Of a stretch of 64,000 nt of DNA, positions 25,673 through 34,546 are shown in pieces. The notes under the pieces were generated by a model, which was not told where the DNA came from, did no database searches, and saw only the letters and a program-made list of their open reading frames with translations. Position 1 is the stretch's first letter. Every line of letters starts with the position of its first letter. The position numbers and the translations under genes were made by a program. The stretch comes from Alistipes sp. (GTDB lineage Bacteria; Bacteroidota; Bacteroidia; Bacteroidales; Rikenellaceae), in the NCBI GenBank assembly GCA_017536555.1, contig JAFXHE010000017.1:1-64000 (forward strand), read 5' to 3'.

Positions 25673-28132
25673 TTAGAAGCGCAACGTCGCTGTGAGGCGC
25701 ACAGTGCGCGGATAGGCATACAAGAGGCGGTTGTCGAAAGGCGATATATGGGTGTAGTCAGCAGTGTAGGTGCGGCGCACGCGGTTTTGCTCATATCCGC
25801 GCTGTATTATGTGGCTGCCTACGATGTTGCCGAGAGATAGCTGCACGTATAGTGATGTGCTTTCGCCAATGTTTATCCTCTTTCCCAAGCGTAGATCTAT
25901 TGTGCACGCATCAGGTAGTCGCTGCTGTGCTTGTAGCATTGTTCTGTCCTCGGGCGACGAGGCGTGTTGCAGTATGCGCTCGCTACGACGTATGTATGAC
26001 GGCTCAACGTGCCTAAAGCCCCAATACTGCACCGATGCTGCTGCCGTCCAGCCCGCTTTACGCAGTGTGATGTCTGCTATCGCTGTCAGCTCGGGTGCCG
26101 AGCAATGGTGGCTCTTTATCGCGGAGCGTGTTGTTGCTGCTATGTCGTTGTTAGCATCGGCATATACCACCACCGAGGCATTGTCGGTGTAGCGGTAGCT
26201 GCCGCCATTGACCATAAATGTTGAACTGAATATCTGTGACCACGTAACCCTTGCAATAAACTCTACGCCAATGTGTAGACGGTCAATGCCACTTATCACA
26301 GCGTTGGTGTATAACCCCGCTATGTCGTCGTAGTAGCGTGCTACGTGACAGTCGTTGGTGGTGTATGTTGCGTAGAGCGTCGATACGAGGCGTAGTCGCG
26401 GTAGGGTAAGGTGGTATGATGCCTCGCCCGCGAGTGTTGTTACGAGATGTGGGCTATCTACTGTGCGGTTATTGTACTGCGGTTGCAGGAACATATCATT
26501 CTGTGTGGGGCTCTCTCCGCGTAGCATCATTGAGGCACCTACGCCGTGTACGTCTAATAGCTTGTACCACGATGCTGCAACTTTGTAGGGAGATGTCCAA
26601 ATTGCGCGGCTGCGCCCATAAGATGCACGACCCTTGAATAGCTCCTTCTCGTAGTATCCACGACGCTGTGTTAGCTCCGAGCCTATGTTGCCACCTATGC
26701 TAAATGACATATCCTCGCGTGCCCACTCCGCCGTGGTGTATACGCGTGCTGTGAGACGTGTCAGGCGATAGTCATAGCCACAGCGGTCACCTCTGTGTAC
26801 TATGCGGTTGGGGTTACGCAGGTCATTTTGGAGCATACGCCCATAGTAGGCATCATCCTCAAGGTAGTAGTCCCAATCTGTTATATGGTCGGCACCGAGC
26901 AGGTCGTCCATAACCTTGAAGTTGCGAGAGCCACTGTGGCGTAGCTCTATGCCGTAGCGCAGCGTTACGTGCCTAACACGACTCTCGCCACCTATCATAA
27001 ATGCTGCGTGTAGCCTATTTTCGCGCCTCGATTCCACAGCATAACGAGCCTGCCCATCCACTTGCAGGCGGTTGGTGTGACGTAGCTCGTTCCACGCTAT
27101 CTGTGTGTAACGTGGGTCATCTGCCATCCACGCCTCGGTCACGGGACGTCGCTCGTCGTCGTCATCAAAATATGAGGGCATCCAGTGGTAGTTGTCGGGT
27201 GCAGGTGTCATCGCATCAAACCACGCTAACATACTATTTGCGCGACGCTCAAAGTATATATCTCCCCATAGCACGAGGTCTGTCACCGCCGTTAGCCTAC
27301 GTCGCCATCCTGCCACAACCTCTGGTCGCAGCGTTGTTGCCATACGGCTGTTACGCACCTTGCCCGCATCAAAGCCCCACGCAGGGTTGTACATAGTGTT
27401 GTTAGTCAGTGTGAATGCCTCCTCTGTTGAGGGCTGTCGTAAGCCGCGCTCCGACCACGGTAGCATAAACATAAGCGTTATGTTGTCGCGCTTGCTTCTG
27501 TACAATGCCTCGAAGGCGAGGTCAACACTATGCGTTGAGACACCATCTACATATATATCGCGTCCCATACGTGCGCGCGCGTAGTGCGTGTAGCTCCATC
27601 CATCCTTTAGCAACACGCCATTCGTTAGAGGGCGGTATGTTGCGCGATAGCTTATGCCGCCAATGTAGCCACGTCCTGTTAGCTCGCCTTGCAGCTGATG
27701 TCCTGCGTGGCGATGAGTGTCGTAGGGTGTGAAGTGGCGTGTCAATGCCGTGCCGCCGCTATGTGTCGCTGCTGTAAGTCCCGATGTGCTTTGTGAGTAG
27801 ATGCCGAGCATCGACATCTGGCGTGCCGTGGTGTAGTCTACGGTGAACATATCCAGCATATTGCGTTGCTCGTCGTAGCCCGCACCGCGTGGTGAGTATG
27901 TAACAGCCAATAGCGGGTATTTAATAGCTGTGAACATATAGTCTTGATGATACTCAATGGGTGTAGTCGCCTCTGTTAGCTGCTCAACAGCGTATATAAA
28001 CCACGAGGCATCATCCACCTCGTCATAAAACTTATACTTGCGATAGTCATACTCCTCCTCTTGTGCTGCGACACGCGCCGTACACAAGCATAGTGCGCCT
28101 ATTATAAGTATCAGCCTTAAAAAGTGGGTCAT
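25673..28132 (-). CDS. TonB-receptor-like outer-membrane beta-barrel protein
   Basis: 819 residues from the ATG at 28132. The signal peptide LRLILIIGALCLCTARVAA precedes QEEEYDYRK. The rest alternates aromatic and polar residues as in large beta-barrels, with many Tyr/Arg-rich strands, and ends in RLTATLRF, whose C-terminal Phe is the BAM recognition signal. It resembles the barrel part of TonB-dependent receptors, but I see no carboxypeptidase-like domain, TonB box or clear plug motif. Substrate unknown. A promoter between 28132 and the longer frame start at 28204 supports the shorter start. Confidence 0.7.
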   Translation of the reverse strand: MTHFLRLILIIGALCLCTARVAAQEEEYDYRKYKFYDEVDDASWFIYAVEQLTEATTPIEYHQDYMFTAIKYPLLAVTYSPRGAGYDEQRNMLDMFTVDYTTARQMSMLGIYSQSTSGLTAATHSGGTALTRHFTPYDTHRHAGHQLQGELTGRGYIGGISYRATYRPLTNGVLLKDGWSYTHYARARMGRDIYVDGVSTHSVDLAFEALYRSKRDNITLMFMLPWSERGLRQPSTEEAFTLTNNTMYNPAWGFDAGKVRNSRMATTLRPEVVAGWRRRLTAVTDLVLWGDIYFERRANSMLAWFDAMTPAPDNYHWMPSYFDDDDERRPVTEAWMADDPRYTQIAWNELRHTNRLQVDGQARYAVESRRENRLHAAFMIGGESRVRHVTLRYGIELRHSGSRNFKVMDDLLGADHITDWDYYLEDDAYYGRMLQNDLRNPNRIVHRGDRCGYDYRLTRLTARVYTTAEWAREDMSFSIGGNIGSELTQRRGYYEKELFKGRASYGRSRAIWTSPYKVAASWYKLLDVHGVGASMMLRGESPTQNDMFLQPQYNNRTVDSPHLVTTLAGEASYHLTLPRLRLVSTLYATYTTNDCHVARYYDDIAGLYTNAVISGIDRLHIGVEFIARVTWSQIFSSTFMVNGGSYRYTDNASVVVYADANNDIAATTRSAIKSHHCSAPELTAIADITLRKAGWTAAASVQYWGFRHVEPSYIRRSERILQHASSPEDRTMLQAQQRLPDACTIDLRLGKRINIGESTSLYVQLSLGNIVGSHIIQRGYEQNRVRRTYTADYTHISPFDNRLLYAYPRTVRLTATLRF

Positions 28133-28161
28133 ACTACGTAGTCGTGTTAGTAGGTGTAGTA

Positions 28162-28169
28162 CAAAGGTA
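28162..28169 (-). promoter_or_regulatory. -7 element of outer-membrane barrel gene
   Basis: TACCTTTG on the minus strand, about 30 bp before the ATG at 28132. The 28133-28499 gap holds this element and the divergent EF-G2 promoter; nothing else was recognised there. Confidence 0.6.
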
Positions 28170-28371
28170 ATAAATTTCCCACAATTGCCCAATGCAGCTC
28201 TCATAAAACCATATTAATCATATATATATTTGTAAATATCACCTTTTGTGGTGTAATATTGTGATGGCGGTTGTTGTGCTGATGTCGGGATGTTGCTGAC
28301 GTGTAAGAGAGCTATATAGGGGGAGTAATTGTAAAAAAATTGTCTAATAACTGAAATATATTATTTAATAT

Positions 28372-28402
28372 TTTGTGGTTTAAAAAAAAGTCTTTAACTT
28401 TA
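28372..28402 (+). promoter_or_regulatory. EF-G2 gene promoter
   Basis: TTTG (28372-28375), a 19-nt spacer and TAACTTTA (28395-28402). The ATG is 97 bp further on, leaving an untranslated leader of about 90 nt. Confidence 0.7.
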
Positions 28403-28499
28403 TAATCTGCAACGGTGAATAAGCGAGAGACCCACAATTTTGCAGGTGTTGCGCGCTGTGGTTCACCCGAAAGAAAAAAACCTAAAAACTAATATACTT

Positions 28500-30653
28500 A
28501 TGAAAAACTATTCAGCAAAAGAGATTAAGAACATCGTTCTTATTGGTGCACCTGGCACTGGAAAAACTACCCTTGCAGAGGCAATGGCTTTCGAGGGTAA
28601 GGTTATTGATCGCAGGGGTAGTATTGAGGCGAACAACACGCTCTCTGACAACACTGATATAGAGCACGAATACAAACGTTCTATCTATTCGACAACCCTC
28701 TTTACAGAGTTTATGGATCGTAAGCTCAACATCATCGACTGCCCTGGTTCAGACGACTTCTGTGGCTCGTTGTTCTCGGCATTTAAGGTGGGTGACGTTG
28801 GTGTTATGGTTCTCAACGCCCAGAATGGCTGGGAGGTTGGCTCGGAGCTTCAGTCACGCTATGCACGCCTGCTTAACAAGCCCCTTATCGGTGTTGTTAA
28901 CCAGCTCGACGGCGACAAGGCAAACTTCGACGCAACAGTTGAGGGCATTCGTGCTAACTCTTCTGTGAAGCCCGTCATCGTGCAGTATCCTATCAATCAG
29001 GGCGCAGGTTTCGACTCATTCATCGACGTTCTTATGATGAAGATGTACAAGTTCATCGACGAGAATGGTAAGCGCGAAGAGCATCCTATCCCCGAGAGCG
29101 AGCTTGACCGTGCAAACGCCCTCAATCAGGAGCTTGCAGAGGCTGCAGCAGTTTATGATGATGCTCTTATGGAGCTATACTTCGAGAAGGGCTCACTTAC
29201 ACAGGATGATATCCGTGCAGGTTTGAAGCTTGGTGTATCGAAGCGTGATATTATGCCCATCTTCTGTGCATCAGGTAAGCGCGATATCGGTACAAAGCGT
29301 CTTATGGAGTTCATCATCAATGTTGCTCCTGGTCCACTGAAGGCACCCGCATTCCTCTCTACCGAGGGCGAGGAGTTGTTGGCAAATGCTGACGAGCCCG
29401 CAGTAGCATTCGTATTCAAGAGCCAGATTGAGCAGCATATCGGCGAGATTACATACTTCCGCGTGATTCGTGGTAAGATTACCGAGGGTATGGAGCTTGT
29501 AAACTCACGTACAGGTAATAAGGAGAAGTTGTCGCAGTTGTTCGCAGTAGCTGGTAAGAACCGCGTTAAGGTGTCAGAGCTCTCGGCAGGTGATATCGGC
29601 TGCACCGTTAAGCTCAAGGGTACACGTACCAACGACACCCTCGCAGCTCCCGCAGCTCCCGTTACTGTTGAGCCTATCGTATTCCCCGAGCCTCGCTACC
29701 GTGCAGCAGTTAAGGCAAAGGAGCAGAGCGACGAGGAGAAGCTCGGCAAGTTGCTCAACGATGCAAAGTATGAGGATCCCACAATCCTTGTAGAGTACTC
29801 AAAGGAGCTTAAGCAGACTATCATTCAGGGTCAGGGTGAGCACCACCTCAACATCCTTAAGTATCGTCTCTCTACCGAGAATAAGATGGAGCTCGAGTAC
29901 TTCGCACCCAAGATTCCGTATCGTGAGACTATCACCAAGGTAGCACAGGCAGACTACCGCCACAAGAAGCAGTCTGGTGGTTCAGGTCAGTTTGGTGAGG
30001 TACATATGGTTATCGAGCCCTACTACGATGATATGCCCGAGCCTACCAAGTATAAGGTTAACGGCAAGGAGATCACCGTGAACATCAAGGGTAAGGAGGA
30101 GTATGACCTTCCTTGGGGTGGTAAGTTGCAGTACTACAACTCAATCGTTGGTGGTGCTATCGACGCACGCTTTATGCCCGCAATCTTGAAGGGTATTATG
30201 GAGAAGATGGATGAGGGCCCGTTGACAGGTTCTTATGCACGTGACATCCGCGTTGTTATCTATGATGGTAAGATGCACCCAGTAGATTCAAACGAAATCT
30301 CATTTAAGCTTGCAGCACGTAACGCCTTCAAGGAGGCATTCCGCAATGCAGGTCCGAAGATTATGGAGCCTATCTACAACGTAGAGGTTCTTACACCCAG
30401 CGAGTATATGGGTTCTGTTATGAGCGACCTCCAGAACCGTCGCGCTATGATTATGGGTATGGAGTCAGACAAGGGCTTCGACCGTCTTAACGCACGTGTA
30501 CCTCTTGCAGAGCTCTACCGTTACTCAACATCGTTGTCATCATTGACATCAGGTGCTGCTACCTACACTATGCAGTTTGCAAGCTACGAGCAGGTACCCG
30601 CAGATGTTCAGGACAAGCTGCTTAAGGCTTACACTGATACTGACGAAGAGTAG
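28500..30653 (+). CDS. EF-G paralogue (EF-G2) with degenerate GTPase motifs
   Basis: 717 residues with the five-domain EF-G layout; domain IV is clear (QSGGSGQFGEVHMVIEP; GAIDARFMPAILKGI). The GTPase motifs diverge: P-loop GAPGTGKTT at 16-24 is intact, but switch I RGITI reads RSIYS at 60-64, the DTPGHVDF motif is DCPGSDDF at 80-87 with the catalytic His replaced by Ser84, and NKMD is NQLD at 134-137. A Bacteroides EF-G paralogue lacking GTPase activity that supports translocation during nutrient limitation and gut colonisation is known; this protein fits that type. Start 28500 follows the promoter; an in-frame TTG lies upstream at 28440. Confidence 0.88.
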   Translation: MKNYSAKEIKNIVLIGAPGTGKTTLAEAMAFEGKVIDRRGSIEANNTLSDNTDIEHEYKRSIYSTTLFTEFMDRKLNIIDCPGSDDFCGSLFSAFKVGDVGVMVLNAQNGWEVGSELQSRYARLLNKPLIGVVNQLDGDKANFDATVEGIRANSSVKPVIVQYPINQGAGFDSFIDVLMMKMYKFIDENGKREEHPIPESELDRANALNQELAEAAAVYDDALMELYFEKGSLTQDDIRAGLKLGVSKRDIMPIFCASGKRDIGTKRLMEFIINVAPGPLKAPAFLSTEGEELLANADEPAVAFVFKSQIEQHIGEITYFRVIRGKITEGMELVNSRTGNKEKLSQLFAVAGKNRVKVSELSAGDIGCTVKLKGTRTNDTLAAPAAPVTVEPIVFPEPRYRAAVKAKEQSDEEKLGKLLNDAKYEDPTILVEYSKELKQTIIQGQGEHHLNILKYRLSTENKMELEYFAPKIPYRETITKVAQADYRHKKQSGGSGQFGEVHMVIEPYYDDMPEPTKYKVNGKEITVNIKGKEEYDLPWGGKLQYYNSIVGGAIDARFMPAILKGIMEKMDEGPLTGSYARDIRVVIYDGKMHPVDSNEISFKLAARNAFKEAFRNAGPKIMEPIYNVEVLTPSEYMGSVMSDLQNRRAMIMGMESDKGFDRLNARVPLAELYRYSTSLSSLTSGAATYTMQFASYEQVPADVQDKLLKAYTDTDEE

Positions 30654-30692
30654 TCTTTGTTGTTATAAGGGGTCGATTGCGTCCCCTAACAT

Positions 30693-30746
30693 AAAATGCC
30701 ACCAATGGGACGTACATCAAGTACTACCCATCGGTGGCATTTTTGC
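30693..30746 (+). terminator. Terminator of EF-G2 gene
   Basis: AAAATGCCACC (30693-30703) pairs with GGTGGCATTTT (30733-30743), with an inner GTAC/GTAC stem. T-rich on exit. The remaining bases to 30883 hold no gene. Confidence 0.82.
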
Positions 30747-30883
30747 CGAGTGTAGCACTCGGCACCCTTCTAACAACAAACACCCCGCTCTATCAGATGT
30801 AGACGATACATACGCCGTTAGGGGCAATCTCAATTAAGAGATTGCCGCTATACTGTCGTTGTGCAGATCATCGTTAGCCTACG

Positions 30884-31597
30884 CTAAAACATCCAATCCT
30901 TATCTGTGGTATTCTCCTGACCGATATAGCTCTCACACTCTTGAGGCAACTCGTGTATTGAGTGCAGCTTATTAGTGTGCTCACTAATGAGCATATTACG
31001 TACACGGCGCGGTGTCATACCATACACATTGTTGAAGAGCCGTATAAAGTGCGACGTGTTATCGAAACCAAACATCTCCGCTACCTCTCCAATAGATATG
31101 CGCGTCTGCGTGATAGTCTTGCAAGCAAGCCTTAAGCGATGACGTACCATCCATTGGTGTGGCGACATATTAAAGCGCGCTGTGAAGCGTCTTTTGAGTG
31201 TCGATGTTGAGAGAAAGCACCTACTGGCAAGGCTGCTTATACTCTCATTGAATGCTACGGAGCCGAGCACACTCTTCATAAATCGCCTATCCTCACGCGA
31301 CATATAGCCCATACTATGCAGTGTTGTCGATGGCTCTATGTGAAACAGAAACTGTTCGAACACACCAGATGTGCTCACTTGACAGTTTAGTGTGTACTCA
31401 CCTCGTTCAAAGACATAGACACAGCCCTGCGGTATGGTCTGCTCCTTGCCGCTATGACACGTTGTACAACTGCCAATATACATATAGCAAATTGTCCAAA
31501 AATTTGTCTTAAACGAAATTGATGTGTTATCTGCGTTGCAATAGCACTCAAATACAATATTATTATATAGTTTATCTTGTAATACTAAATCACACAT
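30884..31597 (-). CDS. AraC-family transcriptional regulator
   Basis: 237 residues. The N-terminal part (1-110) is a small beta-rich sensor or dimerisation domain without recognised family motifs. The C-terminal AraC double helix-turn-helix covers about 115-210 (ISSLASRCFLSTSTLKRRF; ISIGEVAEMFGFDNTSHFIRLFNNVYGMTPRRVR), followed by a tail of about 30 residues. Target unknown; the adjacent EF-G2 gene is convergent with it, so no regulon can be inferred from position. It has its own promoter. Confidence 0.88.
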   Translation of the reverse strand: MCDLVLQDKLYNNIVFECYCNADNTSISFKTNFWTICYMYIGSCTTCHSGKEQTIPQGCVYVFERGEYTLNCQVSTSGVFEQFLFHIEPSTTLHSMGYMSREDRRFMKSVLGSVAFNESISSLASRCFLSTSTLKRRFTARFNMSPHQWMVRHRLRLACKTITQTRISIGEVAEMFGFDNTSHFIRLFNNVYGMTPRRVRNMLISEHTNKLHSIHELPQECESYIGQENTTDKDWMF

Positions 31598-31653
31598 AGC
31601 ATTATCTTATCTTTCATCATTAGAACTAATAAGACGTGAAATATTGTCGTTAG

Positions 31654-31683
31654 CAAATATATACAAATCGAATTTCCCACAAA
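31654..31683 (-). promoter_or_regulatory. Promoter of AraC regulator (30884-31597)
   Basis: Minus strand TTTG (31683-31680), an 18-nt spacer and TATATTTG (31661-31654), 56 bp before the ATG. Confidence 0.65.
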
Positions 31684-31731
31684 ATTATAATAAAATATTT
31701 AGAGTAACAAGTAAATTTTAATTTTGGACTG

Positions 31732-31764
31732 ATTACAATATAAAATAGTATAAAATATTGTAAT
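31732..31764. promoter_or_regulatory. 10-bp inverted repeat upstream of AraC gene
   Basis: ATTACAATAT (31732-31741) and ATATTGTAAT (31755-31764), perfect arms with a 13-bp spacer. It lies about 50 bp upstream of the -33 box and could be an operator; an A/T-rich chance palindrome is also possible. Confidence 0.4.
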
Positions 31765-31820
31765 TTTGTTACAAAATGACAACTCCTAAACATCCGTTTT
31801 TGCTGTTTTTGGGGAAAAAT

Positions 31821-31852
31821 AATGAGAGCCCGAATAAAATCGAGCTCTCGTT
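31821..31852 (-). terminator. Terminator of ricT-gldH-trmB-rlmD run
   Basis: Minus-strand hairpin AACGAGAGCTCG / CGGGCTCTCATT with wobble pairs, followed on the minus strand by ATTTTTCCCC. It lies 36 bp past the rlmD stop. Confidence 0.75.
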
Positions 31853-31887
31853 ATATATAGATATAATGTATATTTTCTCTCTTTAGC

Positions 31888-33300
31888 TTATGCTCTACGG
31901 CGCAGCTTCACGACATTCTCCACGTGGTGCGTATGTGGGAACATATCCACGGGCTGTACGGCTAAAATCTCGTACATATCGTTCAGCAGTGCGAGGTCGC
32001 GTGCCTGTGTTGATGGGTTGCAGCTCACATATACCATACGCTCGGGTGCGGCGCGCTTGATAACCTCCAATACGCGCTCGTCGACACCAGCACGTGGTGG
32101 GTCAAGGATGATGACATCGGGACGACCATTGCGCTGCACAAACTCGTCGCTCAACACATCCTTCATATCGCCAGCGTAGAACGTAGTATTCTCAATACCG
32201 TTTATTTGTGAGTTGATAACAGCGTCCTCAATAGCCTCGGGGACATACTCCACGCCGACAACCTTTGCGGCGTGGCGCGCACAGAAGTTTGCGATAGTAC
32301 CCGTTCCTGTGTATAGGTCATAGAGGATATCCTCCTTGCGCAGCGCGGCAAACTCGCGTGTGACCTTATACAACTCGTATGCCTGCTCCGAGTTGGTCTG
32401 GTAGAACGACTTGGGGCCCACCTTAAACTTCAGACCCTCCATCTCCTCGATGATATGGTCTTTGCCAGCAAAGCATATAGGCTCACGGTCTCCTAACGAG
32501 TCATTCCACTTGTCGTTGACCATATATATAAGTGATGTAATCTCGCTAAACTGCTCCTTGAGGTAGCCCATAAGGGCATTTATGCGCTCTGTGTCATTTT
32601 CGTTGAATACCACGATGACCATAACCTCGCCTGTCGAGGCTGTGCGCACAACCATTGTACGCATTAGACCCTCGTGGGCGCGTGCATTATGGAACGAGTA
32701 GCCGTGCTCTATGCAGAACTGCTTGGTAGCAAGGCGTATGCGGTTAGATATATCCGCCTGAAGATGGCAGCGGTTGATATCCAGCACCTTGTCGAAGCAT
32801 CCTGGGATGTGGAAGCCCACAGCGGGTACAGGCTCTATGTCGCCACCTGCTGCAATCTCTTCGTACGTCAGCCAGCGACGGTCTGCAAAGGTAAACTCGA
32901 GCTTATTGCGGTACTCGCGTGTTCGTGCCGAGCCCAGACACGGGCGCACCTCGGGAATATCGAGGTGACCGATGCGCACTAACTGATCCTCCACCTGCTT
33001 TGTCTTCTGCTTGAGCTGCTCCTCGTAAGGGAGGTTCTGCCACTTGCAGCCACCACACACGCCAAAGTGTTCACAGAATGGCTCTGTGCGCAGTGGTGAC
33101 CTCTCTATGAAGCGCACTACAGTACCCTCCATAAATCGGCGGTGGTGCTTACGTATCTGAACATCTACAATATCTCCAGGTACGGTCATTGGCACAAACA
33201 CGACTTGATTCTCCACCTTGCCCATAGCCTTACCCTCGGCTGCGAGGGTAGTTATATGCAGACCCTCGATAAGAGGGTAGTCCTTTCTTCTCTTTCCCAT
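31888..33300 (-). CDS. rlmD: 23S rRNA (uracil-5-)-methyltransferase RlmD family
   Basis: RumA/TrmA-type enzyme that methylates C5 of a uracil in rRNA using SAM. 470 residues: TRAM RNA-binding domain at about 5-60, a [4Fe-4S] cluster motif CEHFGVCGGCKWQ near 76-88, Rossmann methyltransferase with LYDLYTGTGTIANF near 335, DPPRAGVD near 400 and the catalytic Cys in VSCNPSTQARDL near 430. Bacteroidetes often have one or two such paralogues, so the exact target uridine is inferred. It is last in a tight minus-strand operon, 10 bp after trmB. Confidence 0.9.
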   Translation of the reverse strand: MGKRRKDYPLIEGLHITTLAAEGKAMGKVENQVVFVPMTVPGDIVDVQIRKHHRRFMEGTVVRFIERSPLRTEPFCEHFGVCGGCKWQNLPYEEQLKQKTKQVEDQLVRIGHLDIPEVRPCLGSARTREYRNKLEFTFADRRWLTYEEIAAGGDIEPVPAVGFHIPGCFDKVLDINRCHLQADISNRIRLATKQFCIEHGYSFHNARAHEGLMRTMVVRTASTGEVMVIVVFNENDTERINALMGYLKEQFSEITSLIYMVNDKWNDSLGDREPICFAGKDHIIEEMEGLKFKVGPKSFYQTNSEQAYELYKVTREFAALRKEDILYDLYTGTGTIANFCARHAAKVVGVEYVPEAIEDAVINSQINGIENTTFYAGDMKDVLSDEFVQRNGRPDVIILDPPRAGVDERVLEVIKRAAPERMVYVSCNPSTQARDLALLNDMYEILAVQPVDMFPHTHHVENVVKLRRRA

Positions 33301-33310
33301 TATGACTCAA

Positions 33311-34063
33311 TTAAAAGGCTTTTGTTCTATTGCTCTCGGCATCTTTCTCAAGCACGTCGTCACCCTCCCACTCGAAGTGCTCAAATGTCGAGCAGTTGGC
33401 GAGGCTGAAGCGTGTATATGTTATGGGGAGTCCCATAGCCACGAACTTACTCTCGTAGGCGGTCTTTACCGACAACACCTCGTCGGCATATCCCGAGCCA
33501 TATATATCGTCGTTCTGTACCTCCACGTTAAGACCTAAACGCTCAATCACTGCTGCTGTGTAGTTATACAGGTGCTTCGAGTCGGTTTTAAGGTTTATCA
33601 CGCCATCGTGTGTTAGCATCTGCTTATACTCGGCGAGGAATAGTGGCGACGTAAGACGTTTCTTGGCGCGACGGCTCTTGAGCTGCGGGTCAGGGAAGGT
33701 TATCCATATCTCTGCCACTTCGTCCTGTGCGAAGAATGAGCGTATAAACTCGATGCGCGTGCGCACGAAACCCACATTTTGCATACCTCGTTCAGTGGCA
33801 GTCTTCGCACCGCGCCACATACGCGCGCCCTTGATGTCGATACCTATATAATTATAGTTGGGATTACGCTCGGCAAGGGCTACAGTATACTCGCCACGAC
33901 CACAGCCAAGCTCCAAGACTATGGGGTTGTTGTTGTGGAAGAAATCCTCGTGCCAGCGTCCCTTTAGTGGGTGATCCTTGTGAAATATATCTTCAAACTC
34001 GGGTTGCACAAGACACTTGAAGGTAAGGTTCTCTGCAAACTTACGTAATTTGTCCTTTCCCAT
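33311..34063 (-). CDS. trmB: tRNA (guanine-N7-)-methyltransferase TrmB
   Basis: Forms m7G46 in tRNA variable loops. 250 residues from the ATG at 34063; SAM site VLELGCGRGEYTVALAERNP near 50-70, substrate motif WITFPDPQLKSRRAKKRL near 130-148. A longer frame to 34129 would overlap gldH and lacks family similarity in its first 22 residues. It starts 8 bp after the gldH stop. Confidence 0.93.
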   Translation of the reverse strand: MGKDKLRKFAENLTFKCLVQPEFEDIFHKDHPLKGRWHEDFFHNNNPIVLELGCGRGEYTVALAERNPNYNYIGIDIKGARMWRGAKTATERGMQNVGFVRTRIEFIRSFFAQDEVAEIWITFPDPQLKSRRAKKRLTSPLFLAEYKQMLTHDGVINLKTDSKHLYNYTAAVIERLGLNVEVQNDDIYGSGYADEVLSVKTAYESKFVAMGLPITYTRFSLANCSTFEHFEWEGDDVLEKDAESNRTKAF

Positions 34064-34071
34064 CTTACTTA

Positions 34072-34515
34072 CTATTTTGTTGTTTGGGGCGTGTTGCTGA
34101 CGATGATACCTACCGAGGCAATGCCGCATATCGTAGTGTCTGGCTTTAGGCGGAAGGTGTATGCGCCCTTGTGCTTGAGCACCACGTTGCGGCGATAGAT
34201 GAATGTCTGCTCCTCGGGAAGTAGCTCTGCAAGGTGAGGCACGCGCAGTGTGAATGGCTCCTCAACGACGAGCGAGTCGGGTGATATTGTGAGAATGTGC
34301 ATAGGTATAGAGTCGGCACGGTAACCTCTGTCGTAGCGTAGCGTTATGGCTATGTCACGACGCGACAAGGAGTCCTCGTTGATATACTTAAACTCCTCGA
34401 CACTATCCCATACCTTTGGCTCAAAATCGCGCACCTCAACACTGCGACCAGCCTCTGCACAAGCCATCACAACCACTGTTATCATCGCCAAGATGATATA
34501 TCGCAAGCCCCTCAT
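34072..34515 (-). CDS. gldH: GldH-like lipoprotein
   Basis: 147 residues. Lipoprotein signal LRYIILAMITVVVMAC (lipobox VMAC, Cys19), then a single beta-sandwich-like domain ending in GIVSNTPQTTK-like sequence. Size and position directly downstream of ricT fit GldH, a gliding-motility lipoprotein in Flavobacteria. Non-gliding Bacteroidales keep gldH at this place; the role there is unknown. No other gld genes are nearby. The identification leans on context as much as on sequence. Confidence 0.7.
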   Translation of the reverse strand: MRGLRYIILAMITVVVMACAEAGRSVEVRDFEPKVWDSVEEFKYINEDSLSRRDIAITLRYDRGYRADSIPMHILTISPDSLVVEEPFTLRVPHLAELLPEEQTFIYRRNVVLKHKGAYTFRLKPDTTICGIASVGIIVSNTPQTTK

Positions 34516-34546
34516 TTTTATTTGCCCCTCCTATTTTAAACCGCTG

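Noticed and set aside
28440..28499. Upstream in-frame start (TTG) for EF-G2
   Set aside because: The added residues have no EF-G similarity; the ATG at 28500 gives the family N-terminus.
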